Shown here: positions 1 to 13,400 of the stretch, piece after piece
How positions within the stretch are numbered: position 1 is the stretch's first letter
Layout: each line of letters begins with the position of its first letter
NCBI GenBank assembly: GCA_964036155.1
Contig: OZ038423.1
Location: 42,361,249-42,425,248, forward strand
Source: Diploscapter coronatus
Taxonomy: Eukaryota; Nematoda; Chromadorea; Rhabditida; Rhabditidae
Direction: 5' to 3'
DNA: 64,000 nucleotides
The notes under the pieces: generated by a model
Told to the model about the DNA's origin: nothing
The model's database searches: none
Seen by the model: the letters and a program-made list of their open reading frames with translations, nothing else
Translations under genes and position numbers: made by a program

Positions 1-56
1 ATCGCTATTCTGGGTAATTTTTAGACTTAATAAGAAATGCATCAAGTGAATTATAG

Positions 57-1157
57 TGGCGTCAATCTTTCAATGTGAATGATCTTCGAAGCAGCTTCGA
101 AGATTGGTCGTCATGCGTTCAAGATGAAATGGAGCATTACGTTTTTGATCCCAACTTGGTAAGAATTATCAAGATTTATACCGAGTTGTGACTCATTTAG
201 ATGTGGGAGAATGCCGAGCCTATTCTGACTTATTGTCAAAACAGGTTCCAACTCAAATCGCGCATCAAAAGTCAGAACTTCAGCAACTTAGACGAGGATA
301 AATACGTTATTCTCCCGAAGGTATCACTTTTCTGTAATTTTATTCATGTAGAGATGTTTAGAATAATGATCCAGTCTCAGTTCTGACTATTGGCATTGGA
401 CAGGACGTGTTATCTGAGATGAAATTGAAAAAGGTTGGGCTTAATTTTCAACAATTTCATGATTTTCGTAGGTCTTGTCTTCTGGTAGTGAATTCATCGG
501 AGTCGATCCTGTATTGATCAACAAGCAGTTATACGAACCCATCGGAAAATATTTCCCATTCGCAATCAGCTCGAAGAATGACAGAAAATGGACGAGCGTT
601 TTGAAGGAAGGTAAGGGTTGTCTTGAGTCATGGAATAGCAACACAAATTAGGATCTCACAAGGATTATGTCCTTCGAAATGTTGCTCACAGACACATTAT
701 CCGATTCCTGAAGGACGATATCAACAAAACGGTAGAGATCTTCAATTTTTTTCCGAATAATTACCTAAGTTTAGTTTGTTGACAATCTCTGGTAAGTTAA
801 TTAACTATTTTCAAAACTTGTGAATGAACGGGTTTATTTTGTTCTTTCCCAGGCTCGACTCTGAAGGAGCTGAATATGAATTGTTGCCTTATTTCTACGA
901 AGGCGGGAAGTTTGACAAGTACAATATCGTTTTCTGTCAGATAAATATCGAGGTTGTTAGATTGAGATTTTTTTCCGAAAAAATGATTTTAGATTCATCT
1001 ACCAGATTACGAAATGAGGAGAAAGTTCATGCAATTCATGTATCATTTGATCACCGAGAAACGATATTTAATCTCTCACCCTGTTAAATTCTACCATGTC
1101 AGGCTATATCTCTTGAACGTTTGGCATCCTGAATGTATATCTCGTTATCTCTATTGA
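57..1157 (+). CDS. FkbM-family methyltransferase-like protein (5' end outside window)
   Basis: Partial gene; a splice acceptor at 55-56 shows that earlier exons lie left of the window. Exons: 57-158, 201-320, 362-433, 472-610, 652-731, 775-791, 853-952, 993-1157, all with GT-AG introns and one continuous frame. The product contains TIGIGQDV and FIGVDPV (resembling the SAM-binding start of the fold), then VDNLWLDSEGAEYELL, where D-x-E-G-A-E is the hallmark motif of FkbM-type methyltransferase domains, then FCQINIEV and a C-terminal HVRLYLLN block typical of the large nematode group. Members are presumed SAM-dependent methyltransferases of unknown substrate. The 17-nt exon at 775-791 supplies the VDNLW residues. 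A polyadenylation signal AATAAA lies at 1403-1408. Family assignment is by motif recognition; the substrate is unknown. Confidence 0.8.
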
Positions 1158-4100
1158 AATTTTTCAAACAAAGGTGACTACATACTTGTATAGTAGAGGT
1201 AATTTCTTCAACACTGTCGACTTTGAATCATTTATTTCAGTTTTATTTTTACGTTGGCAAAGAAAAGAAACAAAGAAAAGAACCCGTATCCAACAACTAA
1301 AGAATATCGAGATCAGGGAAATGAGACTTTTGAATACTTATTTGAAAATAGTTGTGTTCAGAGGATGAATTTACACACCTTTATAAAAGGCAAAAATACG
1401 GCAATAAAAGAGGAAAAGACAATCTCAAATTGAAAGTTCATCAGATTTGTGATTAGAGAAAGAATACAAACTTTCATTACTCTGAAAAATATTTCCTTAC
1501 AGTTTACAATAAAAACTCGCACTTATTATGCATGAAATGTTGTTCGAATCGAAAAAGAGCTGCACAAATTGATGATTCGTTAGCTCAGGGGAAGTTCTGT
1601 GCCAGTGTTGCGAGGAATGCACTGATGAAGAGTGTGAGTGGTAGGTAAGTTGATGCTGAATCTGGAATACATCGGTTGAAGTGTGATGAATCCGCTGCTG
1701 GGGGAGGTGAAGAGGAAGGTCGATAGGGGGAGAGACGACGGACGTCCGAATAGGCAAGGGCGCTCATCGTCACGAGATATTCGTCGCCTAGAATAGCATA
1801 GAATTGGTCGAATGCAATATGGAGTCAAACCTGTCAACATGAAATCAAATATACAAGCATCGAGAAACGATCCGGTCAGATTTTCTGATAATGATTTGCA
1901 CCGATCTGCAAAGGTCTTTTTGAAAGACTTCATACGGGATTTGATAGAAACCTGTAGCAAGTTTGACAGGAACGTGAATCTTTCTCTGATAACAATTGGC
2001 GAACTCTGAGGTAGCATTTATGGCTTTGGTGACTGGAATCACATCAGATTTTCGACATCCGGCCCAGCATAGCTGATAGGCTGTTGAGTCGGCTGTCTGT
2101 AGGATATTTTTTTTTGTAAATTTGGACTTGACTTCATGATGATTTTGGAAATGTTTGAATCGCATCGAAATTTCATTAGATAGAAATTGGAGTTTCGAAA
2201 ATTCTTTTTCACTTCTCGAACCTGTAAGACATGAAGAGGCGCTCGGACTGCTACGCTGAGATATGGCCCTTGTCTCCGGAGATGGATTGAGGTATCGATA
2301 TATCGGAGTCGGAGTTCAACATAGTCTGGGTCTTGGCGTAGTAGCTAAATCATTTGTTCTCTAAATTTTATCGTCCTGAAAAACCTCCACAGAATGTTTG
2401 TGTTGATCGACAGAAACATGTGTGGTTCCATCGACGAATGCATCTGACAGCCGTTTCGTCTCAGCAGCAGCTTCGTATCGCAACCGACTTGTGCAATTGT
2501 GTTCTCGAATCAATACCGTCACCTAAATTTCAAGACTTTTCCCTCTCGTTTTCTGAATTTTCCATGAAAGTTATTCTTGAACGCTTATTCTCGTCTTATC
2601 AGCCTCTTCGCTTTGTGAGGATAAGGGAATTATGCAAAGGACGGAGATAGAATTCGCGAAGAATGCCGACGTAGCGGGCAAACTGCGATAAGAAGCCTGA
2701 GAAAACGTCTATCGTTTCTTGATCAGACTAGGTTCGTCGCAAATAAGCGAGAGGAGTCATGTGAATAGAAAACTGATACAAAGTGCTTTCCTCTCTGAAA
2801 GGGTCGTTGCTCTTTTCGCCTGCTAGTCTGTTTATCAGCCCAGTCAGGCGCTAAAATGTTAACGCGAATATTTTATGATCCGAAACTTTGATTTTTCGGG
2901 GAGAATAGCTTGTGACGATATTTTATAGCTTTTTCAGGCATTCCATTTTTAGCTTTACTGGTCCTGATGGAATTTTCAATATCAAATTAAAGAGGAATTA
3001 ATTATCAAAATATCATTCCTCTAAAATCGTATCAAATGAAGAACCGTCGCCAATCTGTCTGCCATGACTTCAGCTTTTCACTTTCGCATCTACTTTTCGT
3101 TCTCCCCAACTAACTTTATTATCTTTTCCGAGCGGATTCGTTTCAAGCTCTCACAACCCACAGTTCCTCTCGACTCCTTGCTTTTCGTCTGTTTGTAAAC
3201 GCCTACCGATAAAGTGGAAAAAGCTCACATAAACCTAGGAATTTTCAGGAGAATGCAATTTTTAGAGGATATTTTTAAAAACTGGGATCAAGAGCATGAA
3301 TCATTTTTGCAAATCGTCAGGTTGAAAGTATGATAAAAATCTGTCAAACGATGATTTTGGCATGGAATTTATTTCATTTCTGCTGATTTTTTAAAAATAT
3401 ATATTAGAGATGAAAGCGAAATTTTAACGAAGGCTTTTTCTCATGATGTTTGGTGTTTAAAATGTTAATGAAATGAGAGAATGCTTGGAATTTCAATTTT
3501 ACGCTCTTTTTGATCATCTAATCGAGTGATGGACTTATCGAAGAAGTGAAACAGAAGGCTGAAGCAAGGCAATAGAGGTCTAGGCTGCAATCATTCAACA
3601 ATCACTGGGTGTGTCTCTTTAAGAAGAAGAAGAGGAAGGAGTGAAGGGAAAGATGAAGCTGAAGCTGAAGCAGACAGACTGGCGCTTGGTTCAGCAGATT
3701 CAGGAATGATGAAATTTGAAGAAAGGGTAGAATGTTTTCAAACTTTAATAATGGCGAATCTCCAAGAGTAATGTGAATATGATAGTAGATCTTTAAACGG
3801 TTTAAAATTATGATCAACCGTGTATATTTTCCAACCTTGTTGACCGACGTCGTCAGATGAGCACCATGAACGTTGGCGTTTGTTACTTGAATTAGGAAAT
3901 ATCTGAAAATGATTTTTTCCTTTATTCGATTTCTAGTAAATGCTACCGATTTTCCACCAATGGTCTGGCACCTTCTTCAGAACAAGTTTCGAATGTTCCA
4001 TCGAATCGGAGTAAGTGAGGATCACCAAATAAAGCACAATATCGGACAAGACGGTGTGATGATGGAGGCAAGAAATGGCATCTGAAAATGGACTTCATTT

Positions 4101-7100
4101 TTAAAACCCAGTTTTATATTAAAAAATAATAAATAACGCAAAAACGCTTCCATAATTCGTATGAAGCTTTATTATAAGGTTAAAAAATTACAAATTATTA
4201 GTCAGACCTATTTCCATGAGATCTTGCGAGATTCATCTTCGCACATCCGTATTCTCGCCAGTCTTTCCTCATGACGAGAAGTGTCGAATGAAAGTCTAGT
4301 CTTCCGTGACAATGTCGAGTTGTGTCGTTGAGGCATTTGATGTATGTTTGAAGGACCTAATAATCGATATTTTCGAGTTGAAATAAGGTACTGTAGAATG
4401 AATGTGATTTCCATCTGCAGCTGTTCTTTCTTTCCCCTTCCTCACTCACCTCGCAATATCGCTCGCTATGCGAAGGTCGCAGAGACTCGTAGTCCTTGGC
4501 GCGCTGGAACCATTGCGTGCATTCGTCCACTCGGCAGCTACCTGCAGAAGGATTACTGTAATTGCTATCAGCGAGTTTTAAATGTTAACTAGTTAGAGTG
4601 GAAAGTTTTCGCCCTTCGAAGTTATTAGAATCTCACAGTTGAAATTAATTCGCTACTGATATTATACGATTTCAACTTTAGTCTAGCTCAGAACTCTATG
4701 CTAATTGTATAGTATCGTAGGTTGAAAGTCTTACTCTTTACAATGTCTGAAAGAAAACAAAAACTCACTAGATACAGGAGTAAATAGACACATGCTAATC
4801 AGAATGAAGATGTGCAGTACGGCGTATAGTTTGAAGCTGAATAGTGACAAGGGTAAATTCATATCATGTCATATCGTGGTGACTCGGCCCAAGACTAGGC
4901 TACAGCGAAGAGAATTCGAGTTCGAATGAATAATTGATGCAACCCTTTTAGCGAAGCAGTGTGGTTGTGTATCTGAAATTGCAAAAATGAGAAAAAATCC
5001 AAGAACAAAATATTTATAAAACTAAGAATAAAACAGAGCTCCTTTAAGTATTCTAAGTTCTACTTTCAAAAATCCAATTATATCAAATCAACGGTTGTAA
5101 AATTGTTTTGCGAAGGAAAGTTTCATAAGAAAGACGAAATGGGCGGCAAAGAAGCTTGAATGGGCTAGACAAATGGACGCGTAGAAAGGGCAAAAGAGCA
5201 CCGAACTGTCACATAGTTTGCCCAATATTTTACGAGTCGGTAAGCTACCAGCAACAACTCAGAAAGAGGCAGGAAGGAAGAGAGGAGAATAAGACCACCG
5301 GGGATGCAGAGTTGCAAGCTGAAGAGGGAAGAGGAAAGAGGATAACGAAATGGACGTGCGTATGTGCGTAAAAGTAGCCAAATTTGCAAGTGGCAAACCA
5401 AACGGAACAAACTCTACGAATTCCGAAAATTATATGGAACTTCAAGAGCACATTCCTGAATTTGCTTACGCAAACTTCTTCATGAAAATATATTCACACA
5501 TTTTATTATTCTTTGGAAGAAAAGTATGCTGTTTTTTAATTTTATCGCAGAGAAAAAATAGTAAAAATATCATGAAAAATCGAATATCCGCTATTTTCAA
5601 TTACCAGTGTGACAAAATGGAAGTCGATAACACAGAGCGATAATTTGTCCGCGAGAAACAAATAGAGCAAATTGACAGTTGTCGGGTGGAATCACTGTCA
5701 AAATGTCGTTCGAAGAAAGGAGTTTTACAAGCGAAGTGAAGAGCACTCAGAATACGATCTAGGGTGGTTAGCAGCAGTTTAGGAGCCATAAATTAAATTT
5801 TTGGCTTATCGAGCCAAAATAAGGTGAATATGAATGGCCAAATGTCTATAAAGGTGATAAGATTGGTGATGGATCATAGAAGCAGGGTTGTTCGGTAAAG
5901 AGTTCGAGATTTTGGAAAACCAGGTTTATTGGCGAAACCAATCTGCGGATATTCTCGAGCTTTTCTTTTTGCTCTGTCAGCGATGTGCCCCATTTTCTTC
6001 CTTTTTCCTTCTCTCCGCTTCATTAAAGAGAAAACACGGATAGGCAGAGAAAAAGACGAAAGGCCGAGGTTACCCGCTGATCGGATCAGCCTACAAGAAT
6101 ATCGGAAACGGAATAGAAATCGACTAAACGGGGTAAAATGTGAAAATGGGAGTTATCTAGAATAACTTTCATTTCTTAAAAAGCGATAATCGCTATATTT
6201 TACTTCATGACTGATGAAATCTATGGGATTCTGTAAAATGAGGCAAAAAGTGTCTGCTACATTCATGCAGGTGCTTTACACGGATGTGATGGGTGTATGG
6301 AAAGATCCAAAGAGGCCGCCTCGAAATGACTGGATGTCCGGACAAAACACCTAATTTTGGCACTGCGCCTGTAAAATGAAGAGGAAGAATTGCCGTTGGA
6401 AGTGAAAGAGGAGGGGAATTGGCTGAACGCGCCGCATACAGAATGTGCAATCAGGCGGAAAGCAGAAGGAACGAAACTGGAGAATCAAGTAATGGAAACA
6501 GCAACAGAAGGACGAAAGGTGGATCACTGCTTAGTTACGGTCTCAGTCATTTTCGCGACGATAATGCGAGAATTCGAGCAATTTGGGGAATTTTTACTAA
6601 TGTTAAGAGCTACTGTAGATGATAGAGGTTTATCTTTCCTAAATTCTCGAGGATTCGAAAATGCAATCGACTAGAGTTCTCCTCCTCCTATCAGCGATGT
6701 CCTTTGCTAGGTTGATTAAATAATGAAGCCAAAGATATCAGAAAAGTTTAGCATTGTGTCCAAAATTAGAAACAAATCTGTTATCTGCAAAATCATAGGT
6801 AAGCAGTCATCATCTCCCAGTCATTCAGAGTGTGGCGTGTGTCCCACAGCGAATTGTTCTCGTTTTTGCCTGCCTGTCTCTTTCCATCTACAGTAGTCTT
6901 TTTCATCGCCACTTCTTGCGCGTTGTCTACGCGTCGTTTCGGCTGATCGCAATGATGGATCGTCTCGTTCAGATGCAAAACAAACAAATCGACGGCTGGA
7001 CGGATGGATGATAGGGTCGTCAGTCAGTGAAAGGAGAATTCAGCTACTCGCATCGAGCGTTCACTCGCTCCATTTCAGTTCGTCCTTCTCTCCTCTCGTC

Positions 7101-10100
7101 CTCTTCGCCTATCACCGTATCAATTTCTCCGTTTATTGACTTAGCGATGATGAATGAACTATTAATTGGGGTTGACATTTCTGGCGCCCCGCGCTCTGCC
7201 TGCAGTCCCCTCCTCATTCGTCCATTTCATTCCATCATTTCACTTCTGACGCGCAAAATTTCACGCAGATAATGATGAAATTGGGGGAAAAGAATGGAGA
7301 ATGAAGCGGATTTGAGATAAAGGATAAGGGATAAAAGTGCGAAGGGGCGAGATCGCGGAACGACGAGTCATCCTTAGAGAGATGACGCAAGAATTTCTCT
7401 GACAGAAGCAGAAGCAGACATGATGGCGTTGGAAGAAAGCTGCAGACCACGATTTTATTTAGACATTGATTTAAGATTTTCTAGAGTTTTTTTTTACAAT
7501 TTCAAGAAACCTACATAAACGAATTTATGGTCCATTCTATAATTCACCGGCTGACTACCACCACCACTACTCAAATTCACTAATTATTTGTTCCCTTTTC
7601 TCTATCCCTCCTAACCTAAAATTCGGTGAATTATAGCAGAAACCACGAAATATCGGTATCGATGAATAGTCCAACAATCCAGGGTTAAATCTAAAGCCAT
7701 TTCGATTCTGAAATGTTCCAATCAAGGCTATGCAGAAATTTCGTTCCCAAATTATTAGTTTCAGCTCATTTTTGACCGATTTCCATTCGACTATCGAACA
7801 CTTTAAGAAGCACTTTCTATCCTGCTTGCGATACCGAAAATCTCAAAAGTCATTTTCGCACATATTTTATTCCAGTTCTTAACACTTTTGTTTCTTGTCT
7901 TCAAAATGAACAAAGTTCTGCAGTGCTAATTGAGCAACTGAGAAGGACGATTTTGATCGAACTACGAAGTCATTAATAATTTCTCGAAATCTGACAATTT
8001 TGGATTACCGTAGCGCGAATTTGAAAGAAAATGATGGATGTCGCCGGAAGTTAGGCGGCAAAACGGGCAACTTGAAAGCGATGCGATGAATCGGAGAAAC
8101 GGAGATCGAGATAAGGAGAGGAAGAACGATGATTTTTTCAGGTTATTTCCATAGGAAGAAAAGTTTAGGAAAAAATCAGCTAAATTTATTGGATTTTCAA
8201 GTTATTGAAATGGCAAGCAAAGTCGTAATTCAAAAATTTCAAAAGATTTTTTGTCAAGGCTATAGAATTACAATAATTGTTCTAGCATAGAAACGGAAAA
8301 ATTTTAATTTTCCGAATGTATTTTCGGAAGATTTCTTAAATTTAAATGATTTTCGACTAATTTGAAGTTATTATTGCCACAAAACAAGACTTTTGCAAGA
8401 AAAACTTGTCAATAATGTCAAATTTGTTCACACAAAAAAATATTTTGAGTGTTTCGTTCGCTACAACAGGATAGTCAGTAGGAGAAACCCTTGTGATGAG
8501 AACAAGGGAAACCCTCGTGACAATTCAAGAAGAGAAGGCAGAAGGAAACAACGGCTCATTAATGATGTCTTATCACTCGGTGTTAGGAGGAGCAATAAGT
8601 ACAAAGAAGATGAGAATAAAAATGGAAAGAAGAAACATTTTACAAGGATCCATAGAGTTCAGAAGTTGAATGAATGAAACATCTCGTCACAGAAAATCAT
8701 TTTACGTTTTCAGTTTTAAATTAGTCTTATACTTGATCAGCTGAATTTATTTAAAAATAAAAGATACGGTTCTGATACTGATGGAATCCGATTTTTTAAT
8801 GAAAATTAAAAAAAGCGGAACTGACAAATTATTCACGAAAGAATATCCTTTCCGGTAATGGAGTTAGAACAGGCTCAAAAATGACCCGGAAGCATATAGG
8901 AAGAAAAGTCACGAAATAATCTGTGAAATATGGGATAAGTGTCCAAATTAGACGAGGTGTCGATCACATGCAGCACATGAGGAAGATCGATAGGAAGTGC
9001 TCGAAGTAAAAGAGAGGGAGAAATAAAGAAGACAGGGAGAAGCAGGGAAGGAAAGAAAGAAAAAGAGAGAGACAGTGATAAGGAGGGAATCTGTATGAAG
9101 GCTGCATGTTTGCATTGCAGGCAGAAATAGAGGGATCAGAGAGAGGAGAGAAGTAAAACTGTCGCTCATCAATTCTGGAATCTAATTGAATTGGGAAGTA
9201 AGAGAGATAAAGAGATTTATGATCTGTTATCCAAGGGATAAATCGAATATTTCACGTAGATAATCTGCATGACATTTACTGAAGAAGAATTGATTCATGC
9301 GTAGGCAGTGATACAAATAACTTGTAGCGTTTAAAAAGTATTACAAACATGGGTTGATGCGCGACTGAATACCATGATGAGTGAGTCACAGACTTGAAAT
9401 TTGAATAATATTTTTCAAATATTCAGTGCAAAACGATCGATTTAGTACTTTGCGAAGGATATTGAACAATTACAACCATAAATTTAATTCAACTACAGTA
9501 ATCCATGGAAAAGGAGGGAAAATCGAAAATTACAAGGTCATTTGTTTTCTGCGTCGATTTGAAAATATGCAAATCGAGTAGAATGAAAAGAGGATATCAG
9601 ACGTTAAATAAGCGAATATGGTCGTTTATTTCTGTGGGATGTCTAAATTCGAGCTCCGCCTCTTCCTTACTATTCGTCCTCGACAGTATGGCGCCGAATG
9701 AATGTGAAAGGTAGAGTCGGATTGATTGGGTTTATGAAAATTCTGACAGGATTTGAACAATTAACAAGAAACTTTTACCGGGGAATCAAGATTTTTATGA
9801 TCTTTTTTAGTCTCATTCTCAATGATATGGGAGTTTCCATTTAACGGAATGACGGAGTGAATTTTTGAATGATAAAGTGTTTTTCTTGAGAATATGAGAA
9901 AAGCTCTAAAATTATACAAAAAATCACTCCTTTAAATAGTAATTGCCCAATGATATAAATGGACAGTTTGACCAAATAAATAATTCTATTTCAGTAGATA
10001 AGCTCTACCTATTTCGACCTGCTTTCCAGATAGATTGACTGAAATGGCGCATTTTGTTCTGTCGTCTTTCATCTGCTACTGACTAATTGAGATAAATTGG

Positions 10101-13100
10101 ACTTGTTATTCAGGAATGTTGAATTGTTGAGGAATAAAAGGGGGCTAATAAAACAGTCATTCAGTCCTCGATTGTATCTGAAATTGCCGCAGGCCATTTA
10201 CGCCTGGTGCTTCTCTTTGATCTTCCAACTTTTGATAGTTACGCATTGGAAAATAAAAAAAAGTGCAAAAAAAAAGTTATCGATGATTATCCATTTATGA
10301 AATAATCGGCAATTTGAAAAGTAGTTGCATCGTAGCATCGTTGCGCGCGAAATAGTATAGGATATTAGGGAAAGATTCTCTTCCTTTACTATTTCGTATG
10401 CAACTATTGCAACTACCTTTCCAGGTTGCCAAATCTCTATTTTAGTATAATCTAATATTTTCAACCAACTTTCTGATGATTATTTATTTTACATTTTCTT
10501 TGATTGCAATCTTCGAGATTAGAGATGCTAAAAATCTCGGTTTCTGTTTCGAAAAGATGAACGTTTTGAATAACCCACTTCCGGAGTGTGTATCGGTTCA
10601 AAATCTTTATTTTTTTTGAAGTTGCATTCCCACATCATCCATTTTTTCAGTTTAAAATACCAATTTACACTAATTCGAAAGTGCGTTCTTAGATCTCTCA
10701 AAGAGATTTACCTACACACAAGTGCACATATTTGTAATACGAATGGATTATGTTATGGTTTTCTAAACAAACATGTGAAATGGTCTATTTTTAGAGAATA
10801 CAGCAGAGTTTTCTCGGTTTGTACTAATCACACATTTGCGGGCTGACAACGAGACAGACATTCGAAAGTAGCTGGTCAAATATTGAGCAGGACTAGAGAA
10901 GGCAAGGAAAGGGGCGAGGGATTATGAAAGTAGTCGGATCGGAAATTGTTAGAGTACAGAGTCTAGACGGGCAAGCAGCCAGTAGTGATTCGACTCATAA
11001 TGACCAACTTGATCAATACATTAATCAGATCGTTTCATTTTTATCCCTGTCAAAACTTTATCTTGAAGATCGACTAAATTTTGGTCATAACCAAAACTTT
11101 ACATATCTTAAATAATCCAAAATCGTTTAGCTGTTTACACACTAGTTTTCTGTTACCTCTACTATATAATTTAGTAAGTTAATTCGTAATTTTACTTAAC
11201 TTACCTCTTATTCTTATATTATACAATCCTCCTAGAATATTCACAACTCTTGATAACTCATAGCCACACGCCACTTCATTTATCTTCTTCCTATTCTGCA
11301 AATCATCTGCTCTCAATTGTCTAGCGGTTGATTTCACTCGTTTGCAACATCATGTGACTAAATAATCAACTACTACTCATTATAATTTGTAATTACTGCT
11401 ACACTCATATGATAATCTATAACAGATTATATCTGACCGCATTCTCTTTATTTATAGCTAGGGTAAAACTGAATGACGCTGGACTTCTTGTAGTAGGTGG
11501 CATAATCTGAGATTATCCATATTTATCTGGGCTCTTATGCTGTTATTGTTGATATATTTTGATTCTGAGGTTCTGAAACTTTCGACTTTAATCATTGTCC
11601 AGTATGCTTTCCGACTCAGCGCTATTTTAGCAGTCAACATTCATTTTCAATTAGGAACAATTTCTGATCATTTTCATAGCTGACATGATTCTTGATATTC
11701 TAATGTTTATTGTGGAGAATTTTTACCCACTAAATTCGATTTAGTCCTCGCATCATCCCCAGATTACCTTCATTACTTTGATCAGTTGAAATCACCTTAT
11801 TCCCTAACCTTTTACTTCCTGGGTTTCATCATTTCAAAATACTACAACTAGAAATTACGTGAAAAATCCAACCAACAACAGGAAACTCGCATGATTTATG
11901 GCGTGATTTTCCAATAATTTGGATTAATATCATCAACTTTTTCATAATTCTGGATTACCCCGAATTTATGAAGCTCGAAATAAGATAATATAAAAGCGAA
12001 GGATCATTGGGAATGATCGAATCTGCAAATATCGCCTTCCTGTTTGCTTCAGATATTTTTTTTGCAATCTATTCTATCATATTTATTTTAGCCAAATATT
12101 TTTAAATCTCGTATACATTTTCTAACCTAGAAAATCAAATATGGGTTTATGAAGATCAAATCTAATTTGAGGAAAAATTTTAGTTTTTTGCACTTTGTGC
12201 GCGGTTCAGCTGAACAAATTTGGAGCCATTCTAGCTAAAAATTTCCTGATATTTCGTATGAGATAATCTAAAATTCTGTTTGACAATTTTTTAATTCCTT
12301 TTTTTTCTCTAAAATTCTCAGTTTTCGTAAAATATCTTCATTCTTCATACTTCAATTGATTTTTCATTAACTTTTTGAATATAAAATGACAAGTTTCGCG
12401 AGAACCTATAGGTTTAATTTGAAACTAAACGTTGATGTTATGGGAATTGTAGAATGCTAATTTAGTAAGATTTGGCTACAGTAGGCTCGTTTTTGGTACA
12501 ACTACGTACATTTAGACTATTTTAAAAACCCGTAAATCTGGAAGATTTCCTTATCCTTACGATAAGTTGAATCGTAGCAGAATTAGGGCTAGATTTTGGT
12601 ATAAAGCACAATATTAATTCCCTAAAAAGTCTTGAGAACTTCCTTTTGGATGCGATAATGAAACAGCGCACTTGCCCACTGTAATGAGAGAAAGGAATTT
12701 AGTTTGTACGTAGAAATAAGCTATTACGGGATGTTGATGAATTCCTGCTAAATTTTCATATAGTGGAAGTTCAAAATTTGCCCTTGGATCCCTTAGCTGG
12801 ATGGATATATAGTTATCGTTTTTGTTTTGGGTGAGCTGTTAGATGATTTTCGCCCGGTTTCGCGCACATGATCCTCGAAAATATTCGAAAATTCAAAAAT
12901 ATCAACAATCTTTATTAGGCGATTTCAAAATTTGACGTTTTCAGATTTTCAAAGTGAATTTTCTGCAAACCCATAAAATAATGCGAGCTTTATCTTGGAA
13001 ACTCATTTTCTAAATTATACCGCGAAATTTCTTCGAGAAAGTTCTTCGATCTAAACAATCCCCATTTTGGTTCTTGATTCCTGTCGTTTCGGTAATTGGT

Positions 13101-13400
13101 CTTTCTGCGCACGCCTCACCATACGCGAAGATAGAAGGATCGGAGCTAAAGGATTTCGAGAAAATTCCAAAATACCCTATAGAGCGGTGGGCAGCATACT
13201 TCTGCAGATGATATGGTAGATGAGCGATGAACGTAATTCCCTTAACCCTCATTCTACCGCTATTTGAATTTTCGCTCTATGCTTGTAAATCCCCTTCATC
13301 GCTCGAGATAATCCCAATCCCTCTTTGCTCGGCTGTTTATCATTTTTTCCCCGTCTCCTTTTCGTCTTACCTGCCGGATTTGGTCAGCGCGCGGATTTTC
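1158..13400. other. Gene-poor region, left half (purine-rich on + strand)
   Basis: After the polyadenylation signal of the methyltransferase gene I find no run of exons with family signatures on either strand. Open frames here are short, lack splice partners and are compositionally biased. The + strand carries many purine-rich runs (for example 3611-3680, 5255-5345, 8990-9150) inside otherwise AT-rich sequence. One long hairpin (10316-10421) is listed separately. The region could be distal regulatory DNA, hold noncoding RNA genes, or be part of a long intron; the sequence alone does not decide. Confidence 0.5.
10316..10421. other. Long imperfect hairpin, pre-miRNA-like
   Basis: GTAGTTGCA at 10321-10329 pairs with TGCAACTAC at 10408-10416. 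GAAA (10316-10319) pairs with TTTC (10418-10421), across one A-C mismatch. After an asymmetric bulge, TTGC (10341-10344) pairs with GCAA (10400-10403). A 3x3 internal loop follows, then the 10-bp stem CGAAATAGTA / TACTATTTCG (10348-10357 with 10387-10396), then AGGA/TCCT. The size and broken stem suit a pre-miRNA, but no arm matches a miRNA seed I recognise. Either strand could be transcribed. Confidence 0.35.

Noticed and set aside
1580..2017. 145-codon minus-strand frame in the gene-poor region
   Set aside because: No family signature, no coherent splice partners, and three overlapping frames of similar length in the same place, as expected by chance.
4900..4930. Possible tRNA B-box (GAGTTCGAAT)
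   Set aside because: No matching A-box or acceptor stem at the right distance; no tRNA cloverleaf could be drawn anywhere in the window by eye.
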